Source: Flagellimonas amphidinii (GTDB lineage: Bacteria > Bacteroidota > Bacteroidia > Flavobacteriales > Flavobacteriaceae). Taken from it: a DNA stretch of 64,000 nucleotides. A model generated the notes under the pieces. It worked only from the letters and a program-made list of their open reading frames with translations, made no database searches and had not been told where the DNA came from. The position numbers and the translations under genes are program-made. Positions 37,738 through 46,510 of the stretch are shown piece after piece (positions within the stretch are counted from its first letter, which is position 1; each line of letters begins with the position of its first letter). The stretch covers positions 558,001 through 622,000 of the forward strand of contig NZ_JABFNN010000039.1 of assembly GCF_013090115.1 (NCBI RefSeq). Reading direction: 5' to 3'.

Positions 37738-38790
37738 GTGAATATACACCAAAAATATATCCTCCGGTGCATTGAACTGGGCAAAAAAGGGCTGGGCACC
37801 ACTGCTCCGAACCCTATGGTCGGTTGTGTTATTGTGCATGAAGGCAAAATCATTGGCGAAGGTTTCACAAGTCCATATGGAGGCTCCCATGCAGAAGTGA
37901 ATGCCATTCATTCTGTAAAAGAGAAAAGTCTATTGGCCAAATCCACATTGTATGTCACATTAGAGCCTTGCTCCCATTATGGAAAGACACCGCCTTGTGC
38001 TGATTTGATTACTTCCCATAAAATTCCAAAGGTATTTATTGGACTTAAAGACCCACACGCGAAAGTAGCTGGCAAAGGAATTGAAAAGCTACAACAATCG
38101 GGATGCGAAGTCACCGTTGGCGTATTGGAGAATGAATGTAGGAGACATCATAAAAGGTTTTTGGCCTTCCAAGAAAAAAAACGCCCCTACATTATATTGA
38201 AGTGGGCAGAAACTGTTGATGGTTTCATTGCTCCGAAAAAAGAAAAACGGAATTCTGATCCAGAACCTTATTGGATAACCAATGCGTATTCACGTCAGTT
38301 GGTGCATCAATGGCGAAGTGAAGAGCAAGCAATATTGGCAGGAACCAATACTGTTTTGGAGGATAATCCCAAACTGAATGTGAGAAGTTGGGATGGTAAT
38401 GATCCAATTAGAATCATCATAGATAAAACTTTAAAAATCCCATCAAATTCTCATGTTTTTGATGCATCGGCCAAGACTATCATCATCACAGCCATAGAGA
38501 ATGAATCAACATATTTATCCAGCGCCATTTACGAAGTGATCGATTTTACAAAACCAATGGCCGCTCAAATTTGCAATGTGCTGCACAAACATTCCATCAC
38601 AAGCGTAGTTGTTGAAGGAGGATATCAGACGCTTCAAACCTTTATTGATGAAAACTTGTGGGATGAAGCAAGAATCTTTAAAGGAAATGCGCGGTTTGTA
38701 GAAGGAACATCAGCTCCAAAAATTTCTGGAAGATTATTGGAAACCCGTCAACTATTATCAGATAACTTAACAATATTGCGCAATGATTAA
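37738..38790 (+). CDS. ribD: Bifunctional riboflavin biosynthesis deaminase/reductase RibD
   Basis: RibD deaminates the pyrimidine ring and reduces the ribosyl group in riboflavin synthesis. The 350-residue product has an N-terminal cytidine-deaminase-type zinc domain (HAEVNAI and PCSHYGKTPPCAD) and a C-terminal reductase domain (about 150-350; ILKWAETVDGF, GTNTVLEDNP and VVEGGYQTLQTF). The start is GTG at 37738; there is no room for an earlier one past the GNAT gene promoter. The stop overlaps the HAD gene by eight bases, so the two are probably coupled. Confidence 0.95.
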   Translation: MNIHQKYILRCIELGKKGLGTTAPNPMVGCVIVHEGKIIGEGFTSPYGGSHAEVNAIHSVKEKSLLAKSTLYVTLEPCSHYGKTPPCADLITSHKIPKVFIGLKDPHAKVAGKGIEKLQQSGCEVTVGVLENECRRHHKRFLAFQEKKRPYIILKWAETVDGFIAPKKEKRNSDPEPYWITNAYSRQLVHQWRSEEQAILAGTNTVLEDNPKLNVRSWDGNDPIRIIIDKTLKIPSNSHVFDASAKTIIITAIENESTYLSSAIYEVIDFTKPMAAQICNVLHKHSITSVVVEGGYQTLQTFIDENLWDEARIFKGNARFVEGTSAPKISGRLLETRQLLSDNLTILRND

Positions 38791-39385
38791 AAACATCATT
38801 TTTGATTTTGGCGATGTGTTCATCAATTTAGACAAAAATGCAACTCCAAAAGCCATGGAGGAATTTGGTTTTACAGGCCTTACTCCAGAAATGGATTTCC
38901 TTTTTAAAACCTATGAAAAAGGATTGATGAGTTCCGTGGTCTTTTTAGAAACCGTTTCCAAACTTTTTCCAAGAGCCAACGAAACCCAACTCATTGATGC
39001 ATGGAATTCCATTTTATTGGATTTTCCAGAGAATCGACTACAATTTTTAGAGCAGCTTGTACAGGAAAATCAATACCGATTATTTCTTTTGAGCAACACC
39101 AACGACCTTCACATTGAATTTGTAAAACAACAAATGGGGACAAAAGACTATTCCCGATTTAAAGATTCATTTGAGGTGTTCTATTTATCCTATGAAATGG
39201 GAATGCGCAAACCGGATGGCGAAATTTTTGAATTTGTGCTAGAGCAAAACAATTTGATCTCCACAGAGACATTGTTTATTGACGATACCAAAGAAAATAC
39301 CGATTCGGCCGCCGACCTGGGCATACATGTTTGGAACCTGCAAGTTGGTCAAGAGGACATTACCCAATTAAAATCGCATTTATAA
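38783..39385 (+). CDS. HAD-superfamily hydrolase (subfamily IA)
   Basis: This 200-residue cytoplasmic phosphatase has HAD motif I DFGDVFINLD with the nucleophilic aspartate, motif II LLSNTND, motif III with RKPDG (MRKPDGEIF) and motif IV FIDDTKEN. The cap is the small helical C1 type. As it overlaps ribD by eight bases, it is a good candidate for the missing phosphatase that dephosphorylates the riboflavin pathway intermediate 5-amino-6-(5-phosphoribitylamino)uracil, but this is inference from position only. Confidence 0.88.
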   Translation: MIKNIIFDFGDVFINLDKNATPKAMEEFGFTGLTPEMDFLFKTYEKGLMSSVVFLETVSKLFPRANETQLIDAWNSILLDFPENRLQFLEQLVQENQYRLFLLSNTNDLHIEFVKQQMGTKDYSRFKDSFEVFYLSYEMGMRKPDGEIFEFVLEQNNLISTETLFIDDTKENTDSAADLGIHVWNLQVGQEDITQLKSHL

Positions 39386-40249
39386 ATGATAGACCTAGGG
39401 TTAAGTATTCTTAGCTCCACATTAATCTTTGTGGTCTTTAAGCTATTTGATATATATAAGGTACAAACCCTATATGCCATTGTAGTAAATTATATGGTGG
39501 CTTGTATTGTTGGTCTTTTCCTTTACGAGAATCCTATTGAAGTAGAACCAATAATTGAAGCTTCTTGGTTTTGGGGACCTGTTGCCCTTGGGGTGCTCTT
39601 CATTGTCATTTTCAATTTGATGGCCAAAACAGCTCAAGTAGCTGGGGTTTCAGTTGCTTCCGTGGCTACCAAAATGTCATTGGTCATTCCCGTGATTTTT
39701 GGAGTCATCTTTTTCAAGGAAAAATTATCACTGCTTCAAGTATTGGGAATTTTCCTTGCATTGGGGGCGGTTTATTTAGCTTCTGTCAAGACCAAAAATA
39801 TTAGCATCAACAAAAAAGATGTACTACTTCCTCTTTTGGTGTTTTTAGGCTCTGGAATCATTGACACCAGTATGAAATATTTTGAGGAAAGACATTTGAG
39901 CAATGAAGAAGTTGCTATTTTCTCTTCCATGATTTTTGGGTGCGCAGCGTTGACCGGCTGTATTTTCATTCTAATGAAATCCTCCCAAAAACCACTCAAA
40001 TTGAATTTTAAAAATGTACTTGGAGGGATTGTTTTGGGCGTACCCAACTATTTTTCAATATATTTTCTTATCAGAGCCCTCAAATCCAATGTGTTTGATA
40101 GCGCTGCCCTGTTTACCCTAAATAATGTTGCCATTGTATTGTTATCCACAATTGTAGGGATAGTACTTTTTAAGGAACGTTTAAGCCTTAAAAATTGGAG
40201 CGGTGTAGCTTTAGCAATTGTAAGTATAATTCTGGTTGCGTTGTTTTAA
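39386..40249 (+). CDS. DMT/EamA-family membrane transporter
   Basis: The 287-residue inner-membrane protein has about ten hydrophobic segments and two EamA halves (about 1-135 and 145-287), each with the pattern found in drug/metabolite transporters (IFFKEKLSLLQVLGIFLALG and VLFKERLSLKNWSGVALAI). It likely exports or imports a small metabolite; no direction or substrate can be read. It starts directly after the HAD stop codon and its stop overlaps the YigZ start (TAATG), so it is within the ribD operon. Confidence 0.9.
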   Translation: MIDLGLSILSSTLIFVVFKLFDIYKVQTLYAIVVNYMVACIVGLFLYENPIEVEPIIEASWFWGPVALGVLFIVIFNLMAKTAQVAGVSVASVATKMSLVIPVIFGVIFFKEKLSLLQVLGIFLALGAVYLASVKTKNISINKKDVLLPLLVFLGSGIIDTSMKYFEERHLSNEEVAIFSSMIFGCAALTGCIFILMKSSQKPLKLNFKNVLGGIVLGVPNYFSIYFLIRALKSNVFDSAALFTLNNVAIVLLSTIVGIVLFKERLSLKNWSGVALAIVSIILVALF

Positions 40250-40860
40250 TGAGTGAAGAAGATATATACCGCACGATTTCTAAACCTTCTGAAGAAATTT
40301 TACATAAGGACAGGAAGAGCAAATTTTATGCACAGGCGTTTCCTATTTCTTCTGAAAATGAAGTGAAACCCATAATCGAAACTCTACGGAAAAAATACCA
40401 TACTGCAAACCATGTATGTTATGCCTGGCAACTGGGTGAAAAAACACATTCATATAGAGCCAATGATGATGGAGAACCCAATAATTCTGCAGGGATGCCC
40501 ATTTATGGGCAAATTCAGTCCTATGAGCTTACCAATATATTGGTAACCGTTACCCGAATTTTTGGAGGCACCAAATTAGGAGTTGGCGGACTTATCAGCG
40601 CATATAGAACTGCTGCGCAAATGACTTTGGAAAACGCCCCAATCATTGAAAAAACAATTGAGTCTTGCTTTATGCTATCTTTTGGTTATGCAGAAATGGA
40701 CAAAGTAATGCGCGCCATCAAACAAAAAGGAATTACTATCCTATCGCAACAAATGGAACTGGATTGCACATTGTTCATCTCTGTTAGACAGAGCGAAGCC
40801 TATGCAACCTATCAGCTTTTTGAGGAAATGCAAAAAGTAACTGTTAAAGAAATGAACTAG
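40249..40860 (+). CDS. YigZ/IMPACT-family protein
   Basis: The 203-residue cytoplasmic protein has the UPF0029/IMPACT N-terminal domain (KFYAQAFPI, then HVCYAWQLG, DDGEPNNSAGMPI and FGGTKLGVGGL) and a ferredoxin-like C-terminal domain. The family is widespread and its function in bacteria is not established; the eukaryotic homologue IMPACT affects translation control by GCN1. The ATG at 40249 overlaps the preceding stop. The stop shares CTAG with the stop of the convergent thioesterase gene. Confidence 0.9.
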   Translation: MSEEDIYRTISKPSEEILHKDRKSKFYAQAFPISSENEVKPIIETLRKKYHTANHVCYAWQLGEKTHSYRANDDGEPNNSAGMPIYGQIQSYELTNILVTVTRIFGGTKLGVGGLISAYRTAAQMTLENAPIIEKTIESCFMLSFGYAEMDKVMRAIKQKGITILSQQMELDCTLFISVRQSEAYATYQLFEEMQKVTVKEMN

Positions 40861-41255
40861 GGAACTATTCTTTCCAAAACATATTCTGGGCACTTAACAG
40901 GCTTGTTTGTTTTTTTATTGATAAATGCTAAAACTGTATGGGCAGTTGCCAACAGTTCCCTTGCTTCATTATAAATAGCATAGTCAAATTCTATTTTTAT
41001 CAATGGTGTTTTTACCAGTTTGGTTTCAACCGTAATTAAATCATCGTAGAGCGCAGGCTTTTTATAATCAATGTGTAAGGAAATTACGGGCAGCATGATT
41101 CCGTTTTCCTCCATGCCCCTGTAAGTGACTCCCAAAGCTCTCAACCACTCCACTCTGCCCAATTCCAGATATTGCGCATAGTTGCCATGGTAAACCACAC
41201 CCATTTGGTCGGTTTCTTCGTAGCGTACGCGAAAAGAAAATGAATTTAACCGCAT
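40857..41255 (-). CDS. Acyl-CoA thioesterase (4HBT/YbgC family)
   Basis: The 132-residue hot-dog-fold protein has the catalytic YbgC-type motif VRYEETDQMGVVYHGNY with the conserved aspartate, and HIDYKKPALYDD in the strand that follows. It hydrolyses short-chain acyl-CoA thioesters. In other bacteria YbgC sits with the Tol-Pal genes, which are absent here. It is divergent from dnaA across a 203-base gap and convergent with the YigZ-family gene with interlocked stops. Confidence 0.9.
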   Translation of the reverse strand: MRLNSFSFRVRYEETDQMGVVYHGNYAQYLELGRVEWLRALGVTYRGMEENGIMLPVISLHIDYKKPALYDDLITVETKLVKTPLIKIEFDYAIYNEARELLATAHTVLAFINKKTNKPVKCPEYVLERIVP

Positions 41256-41458
41256 ATTTTTAAATGAAAAATTATATATTTAGAGGCTTGCTTAACATTC
41301 GGGTAACATGCGAAAAAAAAAGAGAATATTCAACGACAAAAGTATTTTTTTTTTAAAAGATTTGTTCACATATTTGTCGCATCCAATTAGCATCTAAGAA
41401 CCCCCGGATGTTATATCTAAAGTAATAAAGCTAACCAACAAAACAAGGAAAAACTTTT

Positions 41459-42883
41459 ATGAGTGTCACTGCAAATTCCGTATGGAAAAACTGTTTGGCT
41501 TTTATCCAGGATAATATCCAACCGCAGGCATTCAAAACATGGTTTGAGCCTATTAAGCCTATCAAATTAGCAGATAAAGCTTTGAGCATTCAAGTTCCCA
41601 GCAAATTCTTTTATGAATGGTTGGAAGAGCATTATGTAAAGCTGTTGAAGGTAGCTCTTACCAGAGAACTTGGAAGCAACGCCAAGCTCGTCTATATCAT
41701 AAAAATGGAAAACAAGTACGGGAACAAAGAGCCTTTTACGGAGCAAATTCCAAGTTCCAATCGTACCGCCGTTGGCCCTCAGGAATTGGACGTCCCCATT
41801 ACTTCCAAAAGTCCTGAATTAAAAAATCCATTTGTGATTCCAGGGATTCGCAATATTAAAATTGAATCCCAACTGAATCCCAATTATAATTTTGAAAATT
41901 TCTTGGAAGGCGATTCCAACCGTTTGGCAAGATCAGCTGGTATGGCCGTGGCCAACAAACCTGGGGGAACCTCTTTTAATCCTTTGTTGATTTTTGGTGG
42001 CGTGGGTCTGGGTAAAACTCACTTGGCACATGCTATTGGGGTAGAAATAAAGGATAAATATCCAGAAAAGACAGTACTGTATATTTCAGCGGAAAAGTTT
42101 ACCCAACAATATATAGAGTCGGTAAAGAAAAATACGCGAAATGATTTCATCCACTTTTACCAGTTGATCGATGTGCTCATTATAGATGATGTACAATTCT
42201 TATCTGGTAAATCTGGAACACAAGATGTTTTCTTCCATATATTCAATCACCTGCATCAGAATGGCAAACAGGTAATCTTGACTTCGGACAAAGCTCCCGT
42301 TGATATGCAGGACATTGAGCAACGTTTGCTTTCTCGTTTCAAATGGGGACTTTCAGCAGAGTTGCAGAGTCCAGATTATGAGACCAGGGTATCCATATTG
42401 AAAAATAAATTGTACCGTGATGGCGTTGAAATGCCAGAAGACATCATAGATCATGTGGCCAAAAACATCAAAACCAACATTAGAGAGTTGGAAGGTGCCA
42501 TTATTTCTTTGATAGCGCAGTCCTCTTTTAATAAACGTGAGGTTACTTTGGAGTTGGCCCAGCAGGTAGTGGAAAAATTCGTAAAGAACACCAAACGTGA
42601 AGTTTCCATTGACTATATTCAAAAAGTAGTTTCGGACTATTTTGAAATGGATGTTGCCACGCTGCAATCCAAAACACGAAAAAGACATATTGTTCAGGCT
42701 AGGCAATTGGCCATGTTCTTTGCAAAAAAGTTCACTAAGGCTTCCTTGGCCAGTATTGGCTCCCAAATAGGAAAAAGAGACCACGCTACAGTTTTACATG
42801 CCTGTAAGACCGTAGACAACCTAGCGGAGACCGACAAACAATTCAGAAAATACATAGAAGACCTCAACAAAAAATTCTCCTAA
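41459..42883 (+). CDS. dnaA: Chromosomal replication initiator DnaA
   Basis: DnaA binds DnaA boxes at oriC and opens the duplex. The 474-residue product has the N-terminal DnaB-binding domain, a short linker, the AAA+ core with Walker A GGVGLGKT at 180-187 and Walker B IDDVQF, the arginine-finger region (RLLSRFKWG), and the C-terminal HTH domain with signature GKRDHATVLHA. No cluster of DnaA boxes lies in the 203-base upstream gap; a single near-match TTGTTCACA is at 41362-41370, so oriC is probably elsewhere. The gap also holds a partial -7 (CATATTTG at 41369-41376). dnaN is not adjacent. Confidence 0.98.
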   Translation: MSVTANSVWKNCLAFIQDNIQPQAFKTWFEPIKPIKLADKALSIQVPSKFFYEWLEEHYVKLLKVALTRELGSNAKLVYIIKMENKYGNKEPFTEQIPSSNRTAVGPQELDVPITSKSPELKNPFVIPGIRNIKIESQLNPNYNFENFLEGDSNRLARSAGMAVANKPGGTSFNPLLIFGGVGLGKTHLAHAIGVEIKDKYPEKTVLYISAEKFTQQYIESVKKNTRNDFIHFYQLIDVLIIDDVQFLSGKSGTQDVFFHIFNHLHQNGKQVILTSDKAPVDMQDIEQRLLSRFKWGLSAELQSPDYETRVSILKNKLYRDGVEMPEDIIDHVAKNIKTNIRELEGAIISLIAQSSFNKREVTLELAQQVVEKFVKNTKREVSIDYIQKVVSDYFEMDVATLQSKTRKRHIVQARQLAMFFAKKFTKASLASIGSQIGKRDHATVLHACKTVDNLAETDKQFRKYIEDLNKKFS

Positions 42884-42896
42884 CCCTTTTTGTTTG

Positions 42897-43349
42897 ATGA
42901 AAACCAAAGTTTTGATGGTCTGCCTAGGTAATATTTGCAGATCACCTTTGGCCGAAGGCATTCTTAAATCCAAAGTGAATCCGGATAAAGTATATGTCGA
43001 TTCTGCTGGCACTGCAGGATACCATGTTGGCAATCCCCCTGATAAAAGATCTGTTGCTGTTGCACAAAGACATGGACTAAACATTGGTCATCAAAAATGC
43101 AGGAAATTTTCCAAAATTGATTTTGAGGAATTTGATTGGATTTATGTCATGGACAAAAGCAATCTATCCAATGTGTTACAATTGGCCCAAAATGAAGCGC
43201 AAATTCAAAAAGTAAAATTGCTGCTGGACGAGTCCAATGTTGAACTGGACGAAGTACCTGACCCATATTATGGAGGAACCGATGGATTTGAGTATGTTTA
43301 CGAACTAATCAATACGGCCTGTGATTTTATTGCGGCAAAACTGAACTGA
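42897..43349 (+). CDS. Low-molecular-weight protein-tyrosine phosphatase
   Basis: The 150-residue protein has the LMW-PTP P-loop CLGNICRS (nucleophile C9, phosphate-binding R15) and the catalytic aspartate in VPDPYYGG. It would dephosphorylate tyrosine kinases or other phosphoproteins in the cytoplasm; no BY-kinase is nearby. The ATG at 42897 is preferred over a TTG one codon earlier. It follows dnaA by 13 bases and precedes the RsmI-like gene by 8, suggesting co-transcription. Confidence 0.94.
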   Translation: MKTKVLMVCLGNICRSPLAEGILKSKVNPDKVYVDSAGTAGYHVGNPPDKRSVAVAQRHGLNIGHQKCRKFSKIDFEEFDWIYVMDKSNLSNVLQLAQNEAQIQKVKLLLDESNVELDEVPDPYYGGTDGFEYVYELINTACDFIAAKLN

Positions 43350-43357
43350 ATGAACCT

Positions 43358-44086
43358 ATGGAAGACACCAAACCAAGCCTGGTTCTAGGAAAAGTTTATT
43401 TAATACCAACTACCCTAGGAGATAATGCTCCTTTGGAAGTGCTTCCCATTTCCATCAAAAGAACCATAGAGAATATTGACCATTATATTGTTGAGAATGA
43501 AAAAACTGCTAGACGTTTTATTAAAAAGATATCCCCTAGCAAACCTCAACCAAGCTTACATATAGAAACACTCAACAAATACACGGACCCTGCAGTAATA
43601 CCTTCCTATCTGAATCCCTGTATTCAAGGGCTTGATGTTGGGGTGCTCTCCGAAGCAGGTTGCCCAGGAATTGCAGACCCCGGAGCAGTAGTGGTGCAAG
43701 TCGCACATGAAAAAAGGATTCAAGTTGTTCCTTTGGTCGGACCTTCTTCTATTTTGATGGCCATGATGTCAAGTGGTATGAACGGACAAAACTTTGCATT
43801 TAATGGATATTTGCCCATTGATAATGCGGAGCGAAAAGTCAAGATTAAAAACTTGGAACGAATATCGCGCGAGAAGGGACAATCCCAAATTTTTATGGAA
43901 ACTCCTTACCGCAACAATAAACTGTTACAGGAATTGATTAAAACCTTGCAAAAAGGAACTCGTTTGTGTATTGCCACCGATATTACCCTTGCCACTGAAT
44001 TCATTAAGACCAAGATTGTGCATGAGTGGAGCGAAATTAACGTAGACTTGGACAAAAGACCGACCATCTATATTATACAAGCATAA
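43358..44086 (+). CDS. SAM-dependent methyltransferase, RsmI-like (tetrapyrrole methylase fold)
   Basis: The 242-residue protein has the tetrapyrrole-methylase fold of RsmI: the N-terminal LGKVYLIPTTLGDNAPLEVLP, the SEAGCPGIADPGA motif that binds SAM and the VPLVGPSSILMA stretch. RsmI 2'-O-methylates C1402 of 16S rRNA; this family member is shorter than E. coli RsmI, and Bacteroidota carry both types, so activity on rRNA is not certain. It follows the tyrosine-phosphatase gene by 8 bases and ends in a terminator. Confidence 0.87.
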   Translation: MEDTKPSLVLGKVYLIPTTLGDNAPLEVLPISIKRTIENIDHYIVENEKTARRFIKKISPSKPQPSLHIETLNKYTDPAVIPSYLNPCIQGLDVGVLSEAGCPGIADPGAVVVQVAHEKRIQVVPLVGPSSILMAMMSSGMNGQNFAFNGYLPIDNAERKVKIKNLERISREKGQSQIFMETPYRNNKLLQELIKTLQKGTRLCIATDITLATEFIKTKIVHEWSEINVDLDKRPTIYIIQA

Positions 44087-44116
44087 AAAAACCCGAAGTA
44101 ATCCTCCGGGCTTTTT
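44086..44116. terminator. Terminator between RsmI-like and lysozyme-like genes
   Basis: An A-tract and CCCG at 44092-44095 pair with CGGG at 44107-44110 and a T-tract, with one bulged C. It lies between two convergent genes and can work in both directions. Confidence 0.8.
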
Positions 44117-44138
44117 CCATATTGTTTTCAATTTTAAA

Positions 44139-44792
44139 CTAAACCTTTGGGTTCTTTTTCTGTTTGATTGCAGAAATATCATATCCTGCAAATTTTTTCA
44201 TGTAGTGCGAAATATTGCTTCCATAGGCATCTGATACATCATTTTGTCCATAAGAACGTAGATACTTCTTTACATTTCCGGCTCCAGCCAAATGTGCTGC
44301 AGCCAATATGCCAGATTCCGTAATCTCAACTCCCCTAATTCTTTTCCCTGTAAATCGTTTGATATACCTTCGCAATATCCATTTATTACGAGCAATATTG
44401 GTATCAAAAGTTTTTTCTTGCAATACAGGACTGTTCAAAAAATCCGTAGCATTGCGCACTCCCATTAAATTTAGTGTGCTCAATCCAAACTGATATTTAC
44501 CAAGATAGCCCAGCGTATTCACCACATCATACTTTCCTTGAGATTCCTTAAAAGCCAAAGCTTCTTTAAACCCATTATAAGAGCTTCCCAAAAAAGGAGA
44601 TGCTACGTCTGCATCATCTTGATATGCAGAAGAACCTTGGGGGTGGTTGTGTTCCACATTAAAAATCACCTGAAGTGATTCAGGAACTTTTTGATTCGTC
44701 TTCTTTTCCCAAGTATACGAACCAAAACTGGTTAAGATTACAATCATGGCAAGATGTACTATAAAACCTATCCATCTTTTCATAATGTTCAT
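44139..44792 (-). CDS. Exported lysozyme-like / lytic transglycosylase-like protein
   Basis: The 217-residue product has an N-terminal membrane or signal segment (about 5-24, IGFIVHLAMIVILTSFGS) and a lysozyme-fold core: FKESQGKYDVVNTLGYLGKYQFG, where the glutamate of KESQGKY is the likely catalytic acid, followed by the AAHLAGAGNVKKYL helix. It probably acts on peptidoglycan in the periplasm. An internal ATG at 44783 could also be the start. A canonical promoter lies at 44839-44868. Some databases call such proteins LysM peptidoglycan-binding; I see no LysM. Confidence 0.82.
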   Translation of the reverse strand: MNIMKRWIGFIVHLAMIVILTSFGSYTWEKKTNQKVPESLQVIFNVEHNHPQGSSAYQDDADVASPFLGSSYNGFKEALAFKESQGKYDVVNTLGYLGKYQFGLSTLNLMGVRNATDFLNSPVLQEKTFDTNIARNKWILRRYIKRFTGKRIRGVEITESGILAAAHLAGAGNVKKYLRSYGQNDVSDAYGSNISHYMKKFAGYDISAIKQKKNPKV

Positions 44793-44838
44793 ATTTAGAA
44801 CTTCAGAGCTCTACAGCTGTAAAGTTAATTTCGGCCGG

Positions 44839-44868
44839 CAAATATAGGGGGAGACTTTTTTATGGCAA
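44839..44868 (-). promoter_or_regulatory. Promoter of the lysozyme-like gene
   Basis: On the minus strand TTG (44866-44868) is followed after 19 bases by TATATTTG (44839-44846), the exact Bacteroidota promoter arrangement. Transcription should begin near 44834, about 42 bases before the ATG at 44792. Two palindromes lie in the leader. Confidence 0.7.
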
Positions 44869-44943
44869 TTATAAAGCTCTTAAGATTTTCATAAATGAAG
44901 CCCAAAATACGTTAAAGTGCTGGAAATTAACGCTAAAGCGTAC

Positions 44944-45987
44944 TTATCTGTACACTTTTTGGTTATTGAGCCATCGGATATACTGCACTTTATTTCGGTT
45001 ATGCTGCGCCAAGGTCTTGGCAAAAATGTGATATCCAAAATTAGAAACATCGGCAACAAAATATAAATAATCGTGCTTTTCTGGATTCAAAACAGCCTCT
45101 ATAGAAGACATATCTGGCATGGTAATCGGCCCAGGAGGAATGCCTGCATATTTATAGGTATTGTATGGTGATTCCATTTCCAAATCCCGAAAAAGCACTC
45201 TTTTTATAATAGTGTCATAATTGCCCGTTTCTTTTTTGATGGCAAAAATTACGGTGGGGTCGGCCTGCAATAAAATACCCTTCCTAATTCGGTTTAGGTA
45301 CACTCCAGCTACACGGGGACGTTCATCGGCTTTTACCGTTTCTTTTTGAACAACAGCTGCCAAGGCAATAACTTCTGCAGGACTCAATCCTTGGGTCTGA
45401 GCTTTTTTCAATCTATCCTCATTCCAGAATCGCTTATATTCCTTCAACATTCTATCCCTAAAACCATCAGCACCGGTATTCCAGAAGAACTCATAGGTAT
45501 TGGGAAGGTACATCCCTAATTTACTATCATCATCAAAACCAGCTTCACCCAAAAATTGTCCATCATTGAAAGCCTTTAAAAGAGAAAGACTATCTGCTTC
45601 AATTTGTTCGGAAATTCTTCCGGCCAAAGCACCTAAAGACTCTTGGTTATTAAAAGAAACTCTTACCGGAATGTTTCCACTACGAAGGGTATTGATAATC
45701 TCATTATTGTTCATCCCCTTTTTTATTGCATATTTTCCCGGTTTGATATTCGTAGTGTAACCTTTACGACCGGCTACCGCCTCAAAAGTGGAGACATCTT
45801 TCAGCAAAGGTTGTAAAGAAGTTGTAACATCAGTAAATGATGCATCCGAAGGGATGTACACAAAGGCTTCTTCGTTATTAAATTGTGTGTTGGGGTTGAA
45901 AATGGCCCCATAAATCTGATAAGCTATAAAGCCACAAATCACAAGTCCAAGTATAGCTGCCGCCCAAAATACTTTCTTAAGATACAT
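44944..45987 (-). CDS. mltG: Endolytic transglycosylase MltG
   Basis: MltG cleaves nascent glycan strands and sets their length. The 347-residue inner-membrane protein has one N-terminal membrane segment (about 7-27), a LysM-like region and the YceG catalytic domain with the glutamate E216 in AAVVQKET, plus YLPNTYEF and GVYLNRIRKGILLQADPT. Its start overlaps the upstream GNAT gene by 11 bases. A small hairpin (44930-44941) directly follows the stop. Confidence 0.95.
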   Translation of the reverse strand: MYLKKVFWAAAILGLVICGFIAYQIYGAIFNPNTQFNNEEAFVYIPSDASFTDVTTSLQPLLKDVSTFEAVAGRKGYTTNIKPGKYAIKKGMNNNEIINTLRSGNIPVRVSFNNQESLGALAGRISEQIEADSLSLLKAFNDGQFLGEAGFDDDSKLGMYLPNTYEFFWNTGADGFRDRMLKEYKRFWNEDRLKKAQTQGLSPAEVIALAAVVQKETVKADERPRVAGVYLNRIRKGILLQADPTVIFAIKKETGNYDTIIKRVLFRDLEMESPYNTYKYAGIPPGPITMPDMSSIEAVLNPEKHDYLYFVADVSNFGYHIFAKTLAQHNRNKVQYIRWLNNQKVYR

Positions 45988-46510
45988 TGGTGTTTATCTT
46001 TTGAAACATAATTTCATTCTTAAAGCCAGAACTTGTCCTGACCCATTCTTTTTTGACCCCAACTTTCTCAAAACCCATTTTTTGAAACAAATGGATACTG
46101 GGTTTGTTTTCTTCCATGATATTGGCATAAAGTTGATGGAGGTCCAAAGTTGTGAAGGCATAATCACTTAGAAGAGATATCGCTTCGGCTCCCAACCCTT
46201 TATTTCGCTCATCTGGATTTGCAATCACTATACCCACTCCTGCTCTTCGATGTTTAGGGTCAAAATCAAACAAATCAATTAGACCAATGCACTCATCATC
46301 CATATTGCAAATACACAACCTTAATTGTTTCACCTCATAAATATCCCTATGGGCATTTTCCAAATAAAGTTTGAGCACTTTTCTAGAGTAAGGTTTCAAA
46401 GTACCACTGACTTCCCAAATGGTAGTATCATTTTCCAACTGATATAGAAAATCTAAATCCTTTGGTTCCAAAGCTCTCAGATAAAGATGTTCCCCTTTCA
46501 AGTTCAACAT
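45977..46510 (-). CDS. GNAT-family N-acetyltransferase (RimJ/RimL-like)
   Basis: The 177-residue protein has the GNAT_3 pattern typical of RimJ/RimL and spermidine acetyltransferases: LRALEPKDLDFLYQLEN at the start, then GIVIANPDERNKGLGAEAI with the acetyl-CoA-binding loop and NKPSIHLFQKMGFEKVG. The acceptor is unknown. It overlaps dapF by seven bases upstream and mltG by 11 bases downstream, so it is within a dapF-GNAT-mltG transcript. Confidence 0.92.
   Translation of the reverse strand: MLNLKGEHLYLRALEPKDLDFLYQLENDTTIWEVSGTLKPYSRKVLKLYLENAHRDIYEVKQLRLCICNMDDECIGLIDLFDFDPKHRRAGVGIVIANPDERNKGLGAEAISLLSDYAFTTLDLHQLYANIMEENKPSIHLFQKMGFEKVGVKKEWVRTSSGFKNEIMFQKINTNVS

Noticed and set aside
41256..41458. 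Possible replication origin upstream of dnaA
   Set aside because: Only one near-match to a DnaA box (TTGTTCACA) and no box cluster or clear AT-rich unwinding block; this looks like a normal promoter region.
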